A stretch of 44,561 nucleotides of DNA from Asanoa siamensis (lineage in GTDB: Bacteria > Actinomycetota > Actinomycetes > Mycobacteriales > Micromonosporaceae), in NCBI RefSeq assembly GCF_016862555.1, contig NZ_BONE01000063.1, positions 1-44,561 on the forward strand, written 5' to 3'. The notes under the pieces are model-generated. The model was not told where the DNA came from. It ran no database searches and was given only the letters and a program-made list of their open reading frames with translations. Below, piece after piece: positions 24,025 through 32,250 of this stretch. How positions within the stretch are numbered: the first letter of the stretch is position 1; each line of letters opens with the position of its first letter. Made by a program: the position numbers and the translations under genes.

Positions 24025-24034
24025 ACGGCGCCGC

Positions 24035-25009
24035 TCAGCCGCTCGTGCAGGAGCGGATCTGGGCGCGACCGCCGCTGTTGCCGTTGAACATCGTGGTGAA
24101 CCCGAACGTGCCGCCGCTGCCGTTCGACCGCATCGTCAGTACCGTGCCCGTGCTGTCCAGGCTCGCGGTGCCGTTCCAGGTGGTGACGATGCGCTGGGGC
24201 GCGGTGACCGCCGCCACGACCGTCCAGTTCGTCGCGCCGCTGACCGTGACGCTCGTGTTGTAGCGGTCGCCCCAGACGTTGGGCGTGCTCGTCGAGGCCG
24301 AGCAGGTGCCGCCGCCCGGTGGCGGAGTGCTGCCGCCGTCGGGCGCGACCGCGCGGCCCGTCGACGGCGAGATCATGCCGGGACACAGGTTCCGGCTTGT
24401 CAGGTTGGCCATGATCTGCGGGATCGCGCTGCGGGTGTTGGCGATGCCGTCATGCATGAGGATGACCTGGCCGTTCTGCAGGCGGCCGGCCGCGGAGACG
24501 ATCGCGCTGACGCTGGCGCCGTTCCAGTCCTGCGAGTCGACGTCCCAGATCACCTGCCGCAGGCCGAGCGATGAGGCGACCGACTGCAGGGTGCCGTTGG
24601 TCTCGCCGTACGGCGGCCGGAACAGCTGCGGTCGTACCCCCGTCGCGGACTGGATCGCGCTGTTGGCCTGCGACAGGTCCGACTGCATCTGCGCCTGGCT
24701 CATCGAGGTCATGTGGGCGTGGTTCCAGCTGTGGTTGCCGACCCACATGCGGGCCGCGACCTGCGCCTGCGCCGCCGACCGGTTGTTCTGCGCGTTCTGC
24801 CCGGTGTTGAACATCGTCGCGCGTACGCCGTGCTGCGTCAGCACGCTCAACAGCGCGCTCGTGCTGCCGGTGGGACCGTCGTCGAACGTGAGCCCGACGT
24901 AGCCGTCGCAGGTGGCCGCGGCGGCCGGCGTGGCCGTGGTGACGAGCCCGCCGAGCGCCACGACGGTGGCGACCATCGCGAGCCGGGCCGTGTTCCTGAG
25001 CCTGGACAT
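24035..25009 (-). CDS. secreted polysaccharide deacetylase with CBM2-like C-terminal domain
   Basis: A 324-residue exported enzyme. A signal peptide covers 1-32 (ends TPAAAA). A NodB-type deacetylase domain (about 35-215) follows with TFDDGP (catalytic base and metal Asp), HSWNHAHM (metal His pair), RPPYGETNG and VILMHDG motifs in order. These enzymes remove acetyl groups from chitin, xylan or peptidoglycan. After a Pro/Gly linker the last 85 residues (WGDRYNTSVTV...NWTV) look like a family 2 carbohydrate-binding module, pointing to plant-polysaccharide or chitin targets. The ATG at 25009 has GGAGGA about 10 nt upstream and gives the signal peptide. Confidence 0.9.
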   Translation of the reverse strand: MSRLRNTARLAMVATVVALGGLVTTATPAAAATCDGYVGLTFDDGPTGSTSALLSVLTQHGVRATMFNTGQNAQNNRSAAQAQVAARMWVGNHSWNHAHMTSMSQAQMQSDLSQANSAIQSATGVRPQLFRPPYGETNGTLQSVASSLGLRQVIWDVDSQDWNGASVSAIVSAAGRLQNGQVILMHDGIANTRSAIPQIMANLTSRNLCPGMISPSTGRAVAPDGGSTPPPGGGTCSASTSTPNVWGDRYNTSVTVSGATNWTVVAAVTAPQRIVTTWNGTASLDSTGTVLTMRSNGSGGTFGFTTMFNGNSGGRAQIRSCTSG

Positions 25010-25094
25010 ACGAGGATGTCCTCCTTCGGTGTTGCGCCGCTCGGCCCGCGGTGCTGGATGGGGCGCCGAGTATTGCCCCAGCCATCGACAACGG

Positions 25095-25706
25095 TCAACT
25101 GTTTCCGAAACCACCGTCCCGCCGCGCGTGCAGGGCGAGCCAGTCCCGGAGGCCGGCGTTGCGGCGGACCCGGCGCACCGCGAACCCGGCGGTCGCCAGC
25201 AGGGCGGTGAGGTCACTCTCGCGGTGGTACGTGAACCAGCGCCGGAGGGCCGAGGCGTAGTTCGTCGCCACCTCCCAGTCGGCGCCGTCGCCCTCCGCGA
25301 CCTGGAGATAGAGCCCACCGCCCGGCCGGACGACCCGCGCGAACTCGGCGAGGGCGGCCGGCACCGACGCGCGGGGCAGGTGCAGCAGCGCGGCCTGGCA
25401 CCAGACGGCGTCGACCGAGCCGGTGGCGACCGGCAGGTGCCGCATGTCGGCCTGCGCGACGCCGCCGCGCCCGCCGGTGCGGAGTTGGCCGATCGACAGG
25501 TCCACGCCGGTGACCTGGAAGCCGCGTGCGCGCAGCAGGTCGATCTCGCGGCCGGGTCCACAGCCGACGTCCAGCACACGGGCGCCGGGCGGCAGCGCCT
25601 CGGCCAGCCCGTCCAGGTCGACCCGCAGGCGGTCGCCGACCGGCGACTTGCGCCGCGCGTACTCGATGGAGATCTGGTCGTAGGTCTCGATCGTCTCGTC
25701 GCTCAC
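25095..25706 (-). CDS. class I SAM-dependent methyltransferase
   Basis: A 203-residue Rossmann-fold methyltransferase. Motif I is VLDVGCGPGRE, the acidic end of strand 2 is VTGVDLS, and the D of motif II lies in QADMRHLP. Post-motif FARVVRPGGGLYLQV completes the core. The start is a GTG at 25706, only 19 bp from the divergent VOC gene, so the two promoters must overlap. The substrate is unknown. Confidence 0.87.
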   Translation of the reverse strand: MSDETIETYDQISIEYARRKSPVGDRLRVDLDGLAEALPPGARVLDVGCGPGREIDLLRARGFQVTGVDLSIGQLRTGGRGGVAQADMRHLPVATGSVDAVWCQAALLHLPRASVPAALAEFARVVRPGGGLYLQVAEGDGADWEVATNYASALRRWFTYHRESDLTALLATAGFAVRRVRRNAGLRDWLALHARRDGGFGNS

Positions 25707-25713
25707 GGCTGAC

Positions 25714-25719
25714 TAGCAT
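25714..25719 (+). promoter_or_regulatory. -10 hexamer TAGCAT of a leaderless promoter
   Basis: TAGCAT lies six bases before the ATG at 25726, within the 19-bp gap separating two divergent genes. Only a leaderless arrangement leaves room for a promoter here. Confidence 0.55.
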
Positions 25720-25725
25720 CGCAGG

Positions 25726-26064
25726 ATGACGGTCGACCTGTTCGCGGGCATCTCGGTGCGGGACTTCCAGGGCGCGCTGCGCTGGTACGAGCAGTTGCTG
25801 GGCGCGCCGCCCTCGTTCTTCCCGAACGACGTCGAGGCGGTGTGGGAGGTGGCCGAGCACCGGTCGCTCTACATCGAACACCGCCCGGAGCACGCGGGGC
25901 ACGCGCTCACCACGCTGTTCGTCGACGATCTCGTCGCGCGGGTCGAGGGGATGGCCGCGCGGGGGCTGACACCGGCCATGGACGAGACCTACGAGAACGG
26001 CGTACGCAAGGTCACCTACCGCGACCCGGAGGGCAACGAGATCGGCTTCGGCGGCATGTCCTAG
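25726..26064 (+). CDS. single-domain VOC (glyoxalase-like) protein
   Basis: A 112-residue protein with one vicinal-oxygen-chelate domain: FAGISVRDFQGALRWYEQLLG at the start and YRDPEGNEIGFGG at the end, carrying the conserved metal-ligand Glu. Such small proteins dimerise to form the active site. The function (isomerase, dioxygenase or resistance) cannot be assigned. It overlaps the stop of the convergent MFS gene by 4 bp. Confidence 0.83.
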   Translation: MTVDLFAGISVRDFQGALRWYEQLLGAPPSFFPNDVEAVWEVAEHRSLYIEHRPEHAGHALTTLFVDDLVARVEGMAARGLTPAMDETYENGVRKVTYRDPEGNEIGFGGMS

Positions 26065-27416
26065 CCGGCGCCGGCGCGGTCCAGGGCGTACCGGCGCTGG
26101 AAGAGGACCGCGCCGAGCAGCAGCAGGGCCGGGATGAAGCCGTAGCCGTAGCGGACCGCGGTCAGGGCGTCGGCGGACTGGACGACGTCGTCGCCGGTGC
26201 TGCCCACGAAGCCGCCGACGGCCAGGCACGCCGCGTACAGGTAGGGGCCGATCGCGCCGCCGGCCGAGTCGGCGGCCGTCCACACGCCGGTGTAGCTGCC
26301 GGCGTCGCCGATGTCGCGCCCGGACGCCGCCGCCACCACGTCGGGCAGCATCGCGAACGCCAGCAGTTGCAGCGCGGCGAACGCGATGCCGAGCACGGCG
26401 ACCGCCGCGACGAGCAGCGCGAGCGGGATCCGGTGCCCGACGACCGCGACCAGGCAGCCCGCCGCGAACACCGCCTGGGCGAGCAGCAGGCCGCGCTGCT
26501 TGCCGATGCGCCGCGCGACGACGAGCCAGACCGGGGTGGCCAGCAGCGCGGGCCCGAGGAAGGCGGCCATCAGCACGCTGGTCAGACCTTCCCGACCCAG
26601 GGTGTACGTGGCGTAGTAGGGCACTGCCGCGAGCACCAGGTGGGTGGCCGTCGAGGTGAGCAGGAAGGCGGTGACGAGGGGCCGGAAGTGCGGGTCGCGC
26701 AGTGAGCTCAGCAGGACCCGGACGCCGCGCAGCCGGGGTGGCGCGGGGTTGGGCGGCAGGCCGGCGACGCTGCCCAGCCGTCTGACGCCGCCGATGCCGA
26801 CCAGCATCGCGCCCAGCATGCCGGCGGCGAGGGCACACCCCATCACGACATAGCCGGTACGGGTCGGGTCGTCGCCACCCGCGAGCACGGGGGCGAGCAC
26901 GCCGCTGAGCAGGATGCCGACGGTGAGGACGGCCATCCGGAACGACATGAGCCGGGTGCGCTCGTGGTAGCCGATCGCGAGGTCGGCCGGGGTGGCGAGG
27001 TAGGGCACCTGGTAGGCGGCGTACAGCAGGTTGCCGAGGACGTAGAACACGGCGACCCAGACGGCCGCGGCGTTGCCCCGTAGGCCGCCGGGCACCGCGA
27101 ACATGACGGCGAACGCGAGGGGAAGCGTGCAGGCGACGAGCATGAGCGCGATCCGGTGGCCGTGCCGGGCGCGCTGCGCGTCGGAGAAGTGGCCGACGAA
27201 CGGGTGCAGCACCACGTCGGCGACCTTCGGGAGGAGCAGCGCGAAGCCGGCGACGAGCGGCGAGACGGCCAGCACGTCGGTGAGGAAGTAGAGCAGGAGC
27301 AGGCCCGGGACGGTGATCCAGACACCCATCCCGATCGAGCCGCCGGCGAAGGCGAGGAGCCCGCCGCGGGGAAGCGTCGCGGTGTCGCCGACGGGCTCGG
27401 TCCGGGTCCGGGTCAT
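26061..27416 (-). CDS. MFS transporter, GPH (glycoside-pentoside-hexuronide) type
   Basis: A 451-residue transporter with about 12 spans. The N-terminal half has the MFS_2/GPH features: LPKVADVVLHPFVGHFSD, with Asp residues between helices 2 and 3, and YQVPYLATPADL, similar to the PYxAL..E motif of GPH symporters. It probably imports a sugar or glycoside with Na+ or H+. The ATG at 27416 overlaps the TGA of a five-codon reading frame immediately upstream (see 27413-27430). GGCGGAG inside that frame can act as its ribosome binding site. Confidence 0.85.
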   Translation of the reverse strand: MTRTRTEPVGDTATLPRGGLLAFAGGSIGMGVWITVPGLLLLYFLTDVLAVSPLVAGFALLLPKVADVVLHPFVGHFSDAQRARHGHRIALMLVACTLPLAFAVMFAVPGGLRGNAAAVWVAVFYVLGNLLYAAYQVPYLATPADLAIGYHERTRLMSFRMAVLTVGILLSGVLAPVLAGGDDPTRTGYVVMGCALAAGMLGAMLVGIGGVRRLGSVAGLPPNPAPPRLRGVRVLLSSLRDPHFRPLVTAFLLTSTATHLVLAAVPYYATYTLGREGLTSVLMAAFLGPALLATPVWLVVARRIGKQRGLLLAQAVFAAGCLVAVVGHRIPLALLVAAVAVLGIAFAALQLLAFAMLPDVVAAASGRDIGDAGSYTGVWTAADSAGGAIGPYLYAACLAVGGFVGSTGDDVVQSADALTAVRYGYGFIPALLLLGAVLFQRRYALDRAGAG

Positions 27417-27430
27417 CGGGGCTCCGCCAT
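27413..27430 (-). CDS. possible five-codon leaderless leader peptide (MAEPR)
   Basis: An ATG lies exactly six bases after a TAACGT -10 hexamer and opens a frame encoding M-A-E-P-R. Its TGA overlaps the transporter ATG (ATGA). If the message is leaderless, ribosomes starting here would terminate and re-initiate on the transporter gene. The alternative is a plain 14-nt leader containing a GGCGGAG ribosome binding site. Geometry is seen directly; translation is inference. Confidence 0.35.
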   Translation of the reverse strand: MAEPR

Positions 27431-27436
27431 TCCCCG

Positions 27437-27442
27437 ACGTTA
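27437..27442 (-). promoter_or_regulatory. -10 hexamer TAACGT upstream of the transporter
   Basis: On the minus strand TAACGT ends six bases before the mini-ORF ATG at 27430 and 20 bases before the transporter ATG. The hexamer agrees with TANNNT. Confidence 0.45.
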
Positions 27443-27471
27443 GATGTCGATCGATCCGGTCGCAATGGGCC

Positions 27472-28563
27472 TTACGTGGGGCGCAGCACGGCGACGCGCC
27501 AGGTCGTGTCGCCCTCGCGCCAGGCGAAGCGGTCGGCGGCGGCCAGGGCCGGCATGCGGAGCCCGCTGACGCGCCCCGTGGCGGTGTCGTAGACGGTCGT
27601 CTCGGGCCGGCCGTCGCTCGCGCACACGACGAACCGGTCGCCGGCGGTCAGGCGGGCGGTCGCGGTGACGCCGCCGGGCACGGTGTTGACGACGACGGCC
27701 CGTCTGTCCAGGACGGACAGTCGGCCCTCGGAGGCCCACGCGAGGTGGGTGGTCGTCGCGGCGAAGACCTGTCCGCCGGTGGGGACGTCGAACCTCGGGG
27801 CCCCGGGCACCAGTTGCTGTGTGCCCGTCCGCACGTCGACCTGCCGCAGCTCGCCGGTCGTGTCGTCGACCAGGAACGCGTCGGGGAAGGCGAACGCGAC
27901 GGCGTGGCCCCGCGCGTCGATCTTGCGCGGCGCGCCGGCGCAACCCTCGGCGTACCAGGCCTGGCCCGCCTCGTCCGTCCACAGTAGTGTGTCGTCGCTG
28001 ACCTGGATCGGGTTGTCCCGCTTCAGAACGCCGCGGTCGCCGACCTGCCGGGGTTCGCGCGTGCCGCCCGCACACATCACCTGGAAGTCGTGCCGGTCGC
28101 CGTCGCGGTGGTCGGCCCACACCACGATGTCCTGTCCGGCTGCGGCGGCCCAGGCATGCGGCGAGCGGGCGAGCGTGCGGGTCGGGGCGCCGGGTGTGTC
28201 GACCGACAGCTCCTGCTCCGGGCCACCGACGACCACACCGGTCGGCCCGACGGAGTCGACGCGGTCGAGGTCGTAGGTGGTGACGTCCGTGACGAGCGCG
28301 GCGATCTCGGGCGGCAGCGCGCTCGCGGCGCTGGGACCGGCGGCCGCGCCGGTGCCGGACGGACCCGGGCGGCCGCTGACCCAGCCGACGGCGGGCACGA
28401 CCAGCACGAGCGCGGCGGCGACGGCAGCGGTGGCGACGACCCGTCGGCGCCGGCGCCTGTGCACGATCGCCGTGGTGATCCGGTCTGCGAGGCCGGCGGG
28501 CGGTCGGAGGTCGGCGCCGGCCCGGGAGAGGTGGTCGCCGAGCGTACGCTCAAGCTGATCCAT
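27472..28563 (-). CDS. probable anti-sigma factor / membrane-anchored partner of the ECF sigma factor
   Basis: A 363-residue protein with a short cytosolic N-terminus (1-38, RRRRRR before the membrane), one transmembrane helix (about 40-60) and an external domain of beta-rich repeats (VTTYDLDRVDSV, FQVMCAGG, LLWTDEAGQAWYAEG). The external part looks like a TolB-like or WD-type propeller without enzymatic residues. Its ATG lies 14 bp inside the end of the sigma gene, so the two are co-translated. That gene order plus topology is typical for regulatory partners of SigE-family sigma factors. No zinc-binding ZAS motif is visible, so the anti-sigma role is inference. Confidence 0.7.
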   Translation of the reverse strand: MDQLERTLGDHLSRAGADLRPPAGLADRITTAIVHRRRRRRVVATAAVAAALVLVVPAVGWVSGRPGPSGTGAAAGPSAASALPPEIAALVTDVTTYDLDRVDSVGPTGVVVGGPEQELSVDTPGAPTRTLARSPHAWAAAAGQDIVVWADHRDGDRHDFQVMCAGGTREPRQVGDRGVLKRDNPIQVSDDTLLWTDEAGQAWYAEGCAGAPRKIDARGHAVAFAFPDAFLVDDTTGELRQVDVRTGTQQLVPGAPRFDVPTGGQVFAATTTHLAWASEGRLSVLDRRAVVVNTVPGGVTATARLTAGDRFVVCASDGRPETTVYDTATGRVSGLRMPALAAADRFAWREGDTTWRVAVLRPT

Positions 28564-29059
28564 GACGGGCCTCCTCGCCGCGAAGCAGGTGGCGCAGGCG
28601 GGCCAGGCCCCGCGAGGCCTGGCTCTTGACGGTGCCCGGCCGGCACCCGAGCACGTCGGCGATCTCCGCGTCGGCCATGCCGTCGAGATACCGCAACACG
28701 AGCACGGCCCGCGTCCGCTCGGGCAGCCCCCGCAGGGCGACGTCGATCTCGGCCGCGTCATGGAGGCGCTGCAGCCCTCGGTCGTCGACGGCGGCGTCGG
28801 GCGGCTCGGCGACGGGATACTCACGGGTGCTCCGCCGCCAGCGGTCGACCATGAGCCGGGCCATGGTGGTCCGCACGTACCGCTCGGGATCGTCCTTGTT
28901 CCGGACGCGATGCCAGGCGAGACCGGTGCGGACCAGCGCTTCCTGAACGAGATCCTCGGCATCCTGCGGAGTGCCGGTCAGCACGAACCCGTAACGGTAG
29001 AGCGCCGGCAACCGACTGGCCACGAACGCGTCAAAGTGGACCATCCCCGCATCGGGCAT
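28550..29059 (-). CDS. SigE-family ECF RNA polymerase sigma factor
   Basis: A 169-residue sigma-70 family protein. Region 2 covers about 8-75 (LPALYRYGFVLTG, DAEDLVQEALVRT, RYVRTTMARLMVDRWRR) and region 4 covers about 100-155 (ALRGLPERTRAVLVLRYLDGM, EIADVLGCRPGTVKSQASRGLARL). The HTH of region 4 is intact. The ATG at 29059 has GGAGG seven bases upstream; the GTG two codons earlier is less well placed. Divergent to htpG across 174 bp. On its own strand a GGAAAC motif about 75 bp upstream resembles an ECF -35 element, which would suggest autoregulation, but I cannot identify the matching -10. Confidence 0.9.
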   Translation of the reverse strand: MPDAGMVHFDAFVASRLPALYRYGFVLTGTPQDAEDLVQEALVRTGLAWHRVRNKDDPERYVRTTMARLMVDRWRRSTREYPVAEPPDAAVDDRGLQRLHDAAEIDVALRGLPERTRAVLVLRYLDGMADAEIADVLGCRPGTVKSQASRGLARLRHLLRGEEARHGSA

Positions 29060-29233
29060 CCGCACACCTCCGCACCCAGAGACGAAAAACCCGACCCAGC
29101 GGTTGCGTCATTCGGCGAATTTCCGAGTTTCCTGACGATCGAGGTCGCCTGCCGCCTCGCCGGCGGGATTCGTGTCGGTGGGGACCTTTACCATCATGCG
29201 CGGACGGTCGGTCACCGGTGGGGGTGCTTGCTG

Positions 29234-31069
29234 ATGGAGACGCTGGAGTTTCAAGCCGAGGCGCGGCAGCTGCTGCAGTTGATGATCCATTCGATCTACT
29301 CGAACAAGGACATCTTTCTGCGGGAGCTGATCTCGAACGCCTCCGATGCGTTGGACAAGCTGCGGCTCGCCGTGTTGCGGGACGGGGTCGAGGGCGACCT
29401 CTCCGACCTACGGATCGAGATCGAGGTCGATCCGGCCGCGCGGACCCTCACCGTTCGGGACAACGGCATCGGGATGACCCGTGACGAGGTCGTCGAGCTC
29501 ATCGGCACCATCGCGAGGTCCGGCACCGCCGAGCTGATCAAGAAGCTGGCCGACGCCAAGGGTGACGCCGAGCTGATCGGGCAGTTCGGGGTCGGGTTCT
29601 ACTCGACCTTCATGGTCGCCGACACGGTCACCCTCGTCACCCGCAAGGCCGGCACCGAGGGGCACGGCACCCGGTGGGAGTCCGCCGGGGAGGGCACCTA
29701 CACGATCGACGACGCCCCGGACGCGCCCGTCGGCACCACCGTCACCGTGCGGCTTCGGCCGAAGGACGAGGAGGACGCGCTCTTCGACTACGCCGCGGAG
29801 CCGAAGGTCCGCGAGATCGTCAAGCGCTACTCCGACTTCATCGCCTTCCCGATCAGGATGGGCGACGAGACGCTCAACTCGATGAAGGCGCTCTGGGCCC
29901 GCCCCCGCAGCGAGGTCTCCGACGACGAATACCACCAGTTCTACAAGCACATCAGCCACGACTGGGCCGACCCGCTGGAGATCGTCAATCTCAAGGCCGA
30001 GGGCACCTTCGAATACGAAGCGCTGCTGTTCATCCCGTCCACCGCCCCGTTCGACCTGTTCCACCGCGACTCCGCCCGCGGCCTGCAGCTCTACGTCAAG
30101 CGCGTCTTCATCATGGACGACAGCCGCGAGCTGCTCCCCGAATACCTGCGCTTCGTCAAGGGCGTCGTCGACGCGGCCGACCTGTCGCTCAACGTCTCCC
30201 GCGAGATCCTCCAGCAGGACCGCCAGATCCAGCTCATCCGCCGCCGACTGGTCAAGAAGGTCCTCTCGACGATCAAGGACCTCCAGCAGAACCAGCCGGA
30301 GAAGTACGCCACCTTCTGGCGCGAGTTCGGCCGCGCGCTCAAGGAGGGCCTGCTCAACGACACCGACAACCAGAAGGCCATCCTGGACGTCGCCTCGTTC
30401 GCCTCCACCGCGGGCCCCGAGCCTACGACCCTGGCCGACTACGTGGGCCGGATGAAGGAGGGTCAGGACGCCGTCTACTACCTGACCGGCGACTCCCGCG
30501 CCCAGGTCGAGAACTCGCCGCACATGGAGGCGTTCCGGGCACAGGGCTACGAGGTGCTGATCCTCACCGACCCCGTCGACGAGATCTGGGTCGACGCGGT
30601 GCCCGACCACGACGGCCGCAAGCTGCAGTCGATCGCGCGCGGCTCCGTCGACCTGCCCACGCCCGACGCGGAGCAGGAGCCCGAGGGTGACTTCGCCCCG
30701 CTGCTCGGTTTCCTCAAGGAAACCCTCCAGGAGCAGGTCAAGGAGGTACGGCTGACGCACCGCCTGACCACCTCACCGGCCTGCCTCGTCGGCGACGCGG
30801 ACGACCTCCCGCCCGCGCTGGAGAAGATGTACCGGGCCATGGGCCAGGAGCCGCCGCGGGTCAAGCGCATCCTGGAGCTGAACCCGCACCACCCGCTGGT
30901 CGAGGGCCTACGGGCGGCGCACGAGCGGCAGGCCGACGACCCGGGGCTACCGGACACGGCCGAGCTGCTGTACGGCACCGCCCTGCTCGCGGAGGGCGGC
31001 GACCTCGAAGACCCGGCCCGCTTCGCCAAGCTCCTGGCGGACCGGCTCGCCCGTACCCTCGGCGGATGA
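29234..31069 (+). CDS. htpG: Hsp90-family chaperone HtpG
   Basis: A 611-residue ATP-dependent molecular chaperone. The GHKL ATPase domain (about 1-215) shows ELISNASDALDKL (from residue 31), DNGIGM (76-81) and GQFGVGFYS (116-124). The middle domain contains the lid/client region with ESAGEGTYTIDDAP and VKRVFIMDD...LPEYLRFVKGVVDAADLSLNVSRE. The C-terminal dimerisation domain ends in LADRLARTLGG and lacks a eukaryotic MEEVD. The length is normal. No HAIR or CIRCE repeat is visible upstream; TACCAT about 40 bp before the start is a weak -10 candidate. The stop overlaps the next gene (ATGA), so htpG is the head of an operon. Confidence 0.95.
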   Translation: METLEFQAEARQLLQLMIHSIYSNKDIFLRELISNASDALDKLRLAVLRDGVEGDLSDLRIEIEVDPAARTLTVRDNGIGMTRDEVVELIGTIARSGTAELIKKLADAKGDAELIGQFGVGFYSTFMVADTVTLVTRKAGTEGHGTRWESAGEGTYTIDDAPDAPVGTTVTVRLRPKDEEDALFDYAAEPKVREIVKRYSDFIAFPIRMGDETLNSMKALWARPRSEVSDDEYHQFYKHISHDWADPLEIVNLKAEGTFEYEALLFIPSTAPFDLFHRDSARGLQLYVKRVFIMDDSRELLPEYLRFVKGVVDAADLSLNVSREILQQDRQIQLIRRRLVKKVLSTIKDLQQNQPEKYATFWREFGRALKEGLLNDTDNQKAILDVASFASTAGPEPTTLADYVGRMKEGQDAVYYLTGDSRAQVENSPHMEAFRAQGYEVLILTDPVDEIWVDAVPDHDGRKLQSIARGSVDLPTPDAEQEPEGDFAPLLGFLKETLQEQVKEVRLTHRLTTSPACLVGDADDLPPALEKMYRAMGQEPPRVKRILELNPHHPLVEGLRAAHERQADDPGLPDTAELLYGTALLAEGGDLEDPARFAKLLADRLARTLGG

Positions 31070-31716
31070 TCTGGCTCGTGCTCTGGCCGCGCGAGGCGAA
31101 GCGCGGGTCGCCCACCCACACCCCCCGGTTCGGCGACGCCGCGATCGAGCTCAGCACCTACTGCCAGGACACGCTGAACGTGACGTTCGACGGAGGGGCG
31201 TGGTTGCGGCGGCGGTTTCCCGCGGGGAGCCTGATCTGCCTGAAGGTGGAGGCGCAGGAGGTCGGGTCGGTCGTCGTCGGGCGGCCCCATGCGAAGGGCC
31301 CCGACGGCGTGCCCAAGGAGATCCGCTGTCCGGTCGGGCTGCCGCTGGGCTGGTTCGCGGAACCGGGCGACGGCCTGCTCGCGGTCCGGATGATGCGCGC
31401 CTGCGTCACCGCGCTCGCGACGCTCGGCGACCACTACGAGATCGGCATGCCGGCTCTGAGGTCGAGCCGTAGGCAGCACCACGTCATCGACCCGTTCGTG
31501 CCCCGCGTGACCGCGCCGTCGCCCTACACCGACGCGGCCCGCACGATCGACGGCCTCGCCGCCGGCCCGGGGCGACTGCTGGTCGTCGCCAAACCGTCAA
31601 AGGACCGGTCGGGCCGGCAGCGGGCCGTGGCCGAGCGGCTGGGCCAGGTCGAGGCGCCGGTGACCGTGCGCGGTCGGGAGGAGAAGCTCACCGTATGGCC
31701 GGTCCGGCAGCACTGA
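31066..31716 (+). CDS. unknown protein, translationally coupled to htpG
   Basis: A 216-residue cytosolic protein without a recognisable family. It begins MIWLVLWPREAKRGSPTHTP, has a Trp/Arg-rich N-terminal half and a Lys/Arg-rich end, and shows no transmembrane span or signal. The ATG lies inside the htpG stop codon, and its own 3' end overlaps the next gene by 22 bp, so the three are co-translated. Coupling suggests a chaperone client, co-factor or stress protein, but nothing in the sequence shows this. Confidence 0.7.
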   Translation: MIWLVLWPREAKRGSPTHTPRFGDAAIELSTYCQDTLNVTFDGGAWLRRRFPAGSLICLKVEAQEVGSVVVGRPHAKGPDGVPKEIRCPVGLPLGWFAEPGDGLLAVRMMRACVTALATLGDHYEIGMPALRSSRRQHHVIDPFVPRVTAPSPYTDAARTIDGLAAGPGRLLVVAKPSKDRSGRQRAVAERLGQVEAPVTVRGREEKLTVWPVRQH

Positions 31717-32249
31717 CCTGGCATCTCGCGGACAGCGGGACCGCCGCGCAGACACGGAGACTGCGCGACGCCGTCGCCGCGGTCGACGGCTGGCTTCACG
31801 CCTGGCCGAGTTTCCTGCGGGTGACGGTCACGCGGGCGGTCGAGATCCACGTCCGCACGGCACCCGAGCCCGCGACGGCCTGGGAGGCGGACCGGGCGAT
31901 CGTCACCCTGCCCGAGGCGATGCTCGCGGGCGACACCGCGGCGCTGCGGATGGCGTTGCTGGAGGCGAGCCTGGCGGTGGTCGAAACGGCGGCGCAGCGC
32001 GGGCGGGCGGCCGATCGGCCCCGTTCGGCGCCCACCGAAGCCCGCGACGGAGACGACATCGAGTCGCTCGCCGCGGAGTTGGAGGCGTTGCAGCCGACGG
32101 AGGTGCTCGTCTTCGGCCGCGTCGACGGGCCGGACCAGTTCGACGATCTTGACGCGTACGTCATGGATCGGGTCGAGTCAGACGACGAGGCGGTCGCCGA
32201 CACGGCCGGGGGTCCGGCCACCGCGACCTGGCTCGTGGAGCTGATCTGA
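31695..32249 (+). CDS. unknown acidic protein in the htpG operon
   Basis: A 184-residue cytosolic protein of no family I recognise. The N-terminal half (LRDAVAAVDGWLHAWPSFLRVTVTRAVEIHV) may be mixed alpha/beta. The C-terminal half is strongly acidic (DGDDIESLAAELEALQ, DQFDDLDAY, ESDDEAVAD). The start lies 22 bp inside the preceding gene and the stop is 1 bp from the monooxygenase start. The mirrored charge (previous protein basic, this one acidic) makes an interacting pair possible, as inference only. Confidence 0.7.
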   Translation: MAGPAALTWHLADSGTAAQTRRLRDAVAAVDGWLHAWPSFLRVTVTRAVEIHVRTAPEPATAWEADRAIVTLPEAMLAGDTAALRMALLEASLAVVETAAQRGRAADRPRSAPTEARDGDDIESLAAELEALQPTEVLVFGRVDGPDQFDDLDAYVMDRVESDDEAVADTAGGPATATWLVELI

Positions 32250-32250
32250 C

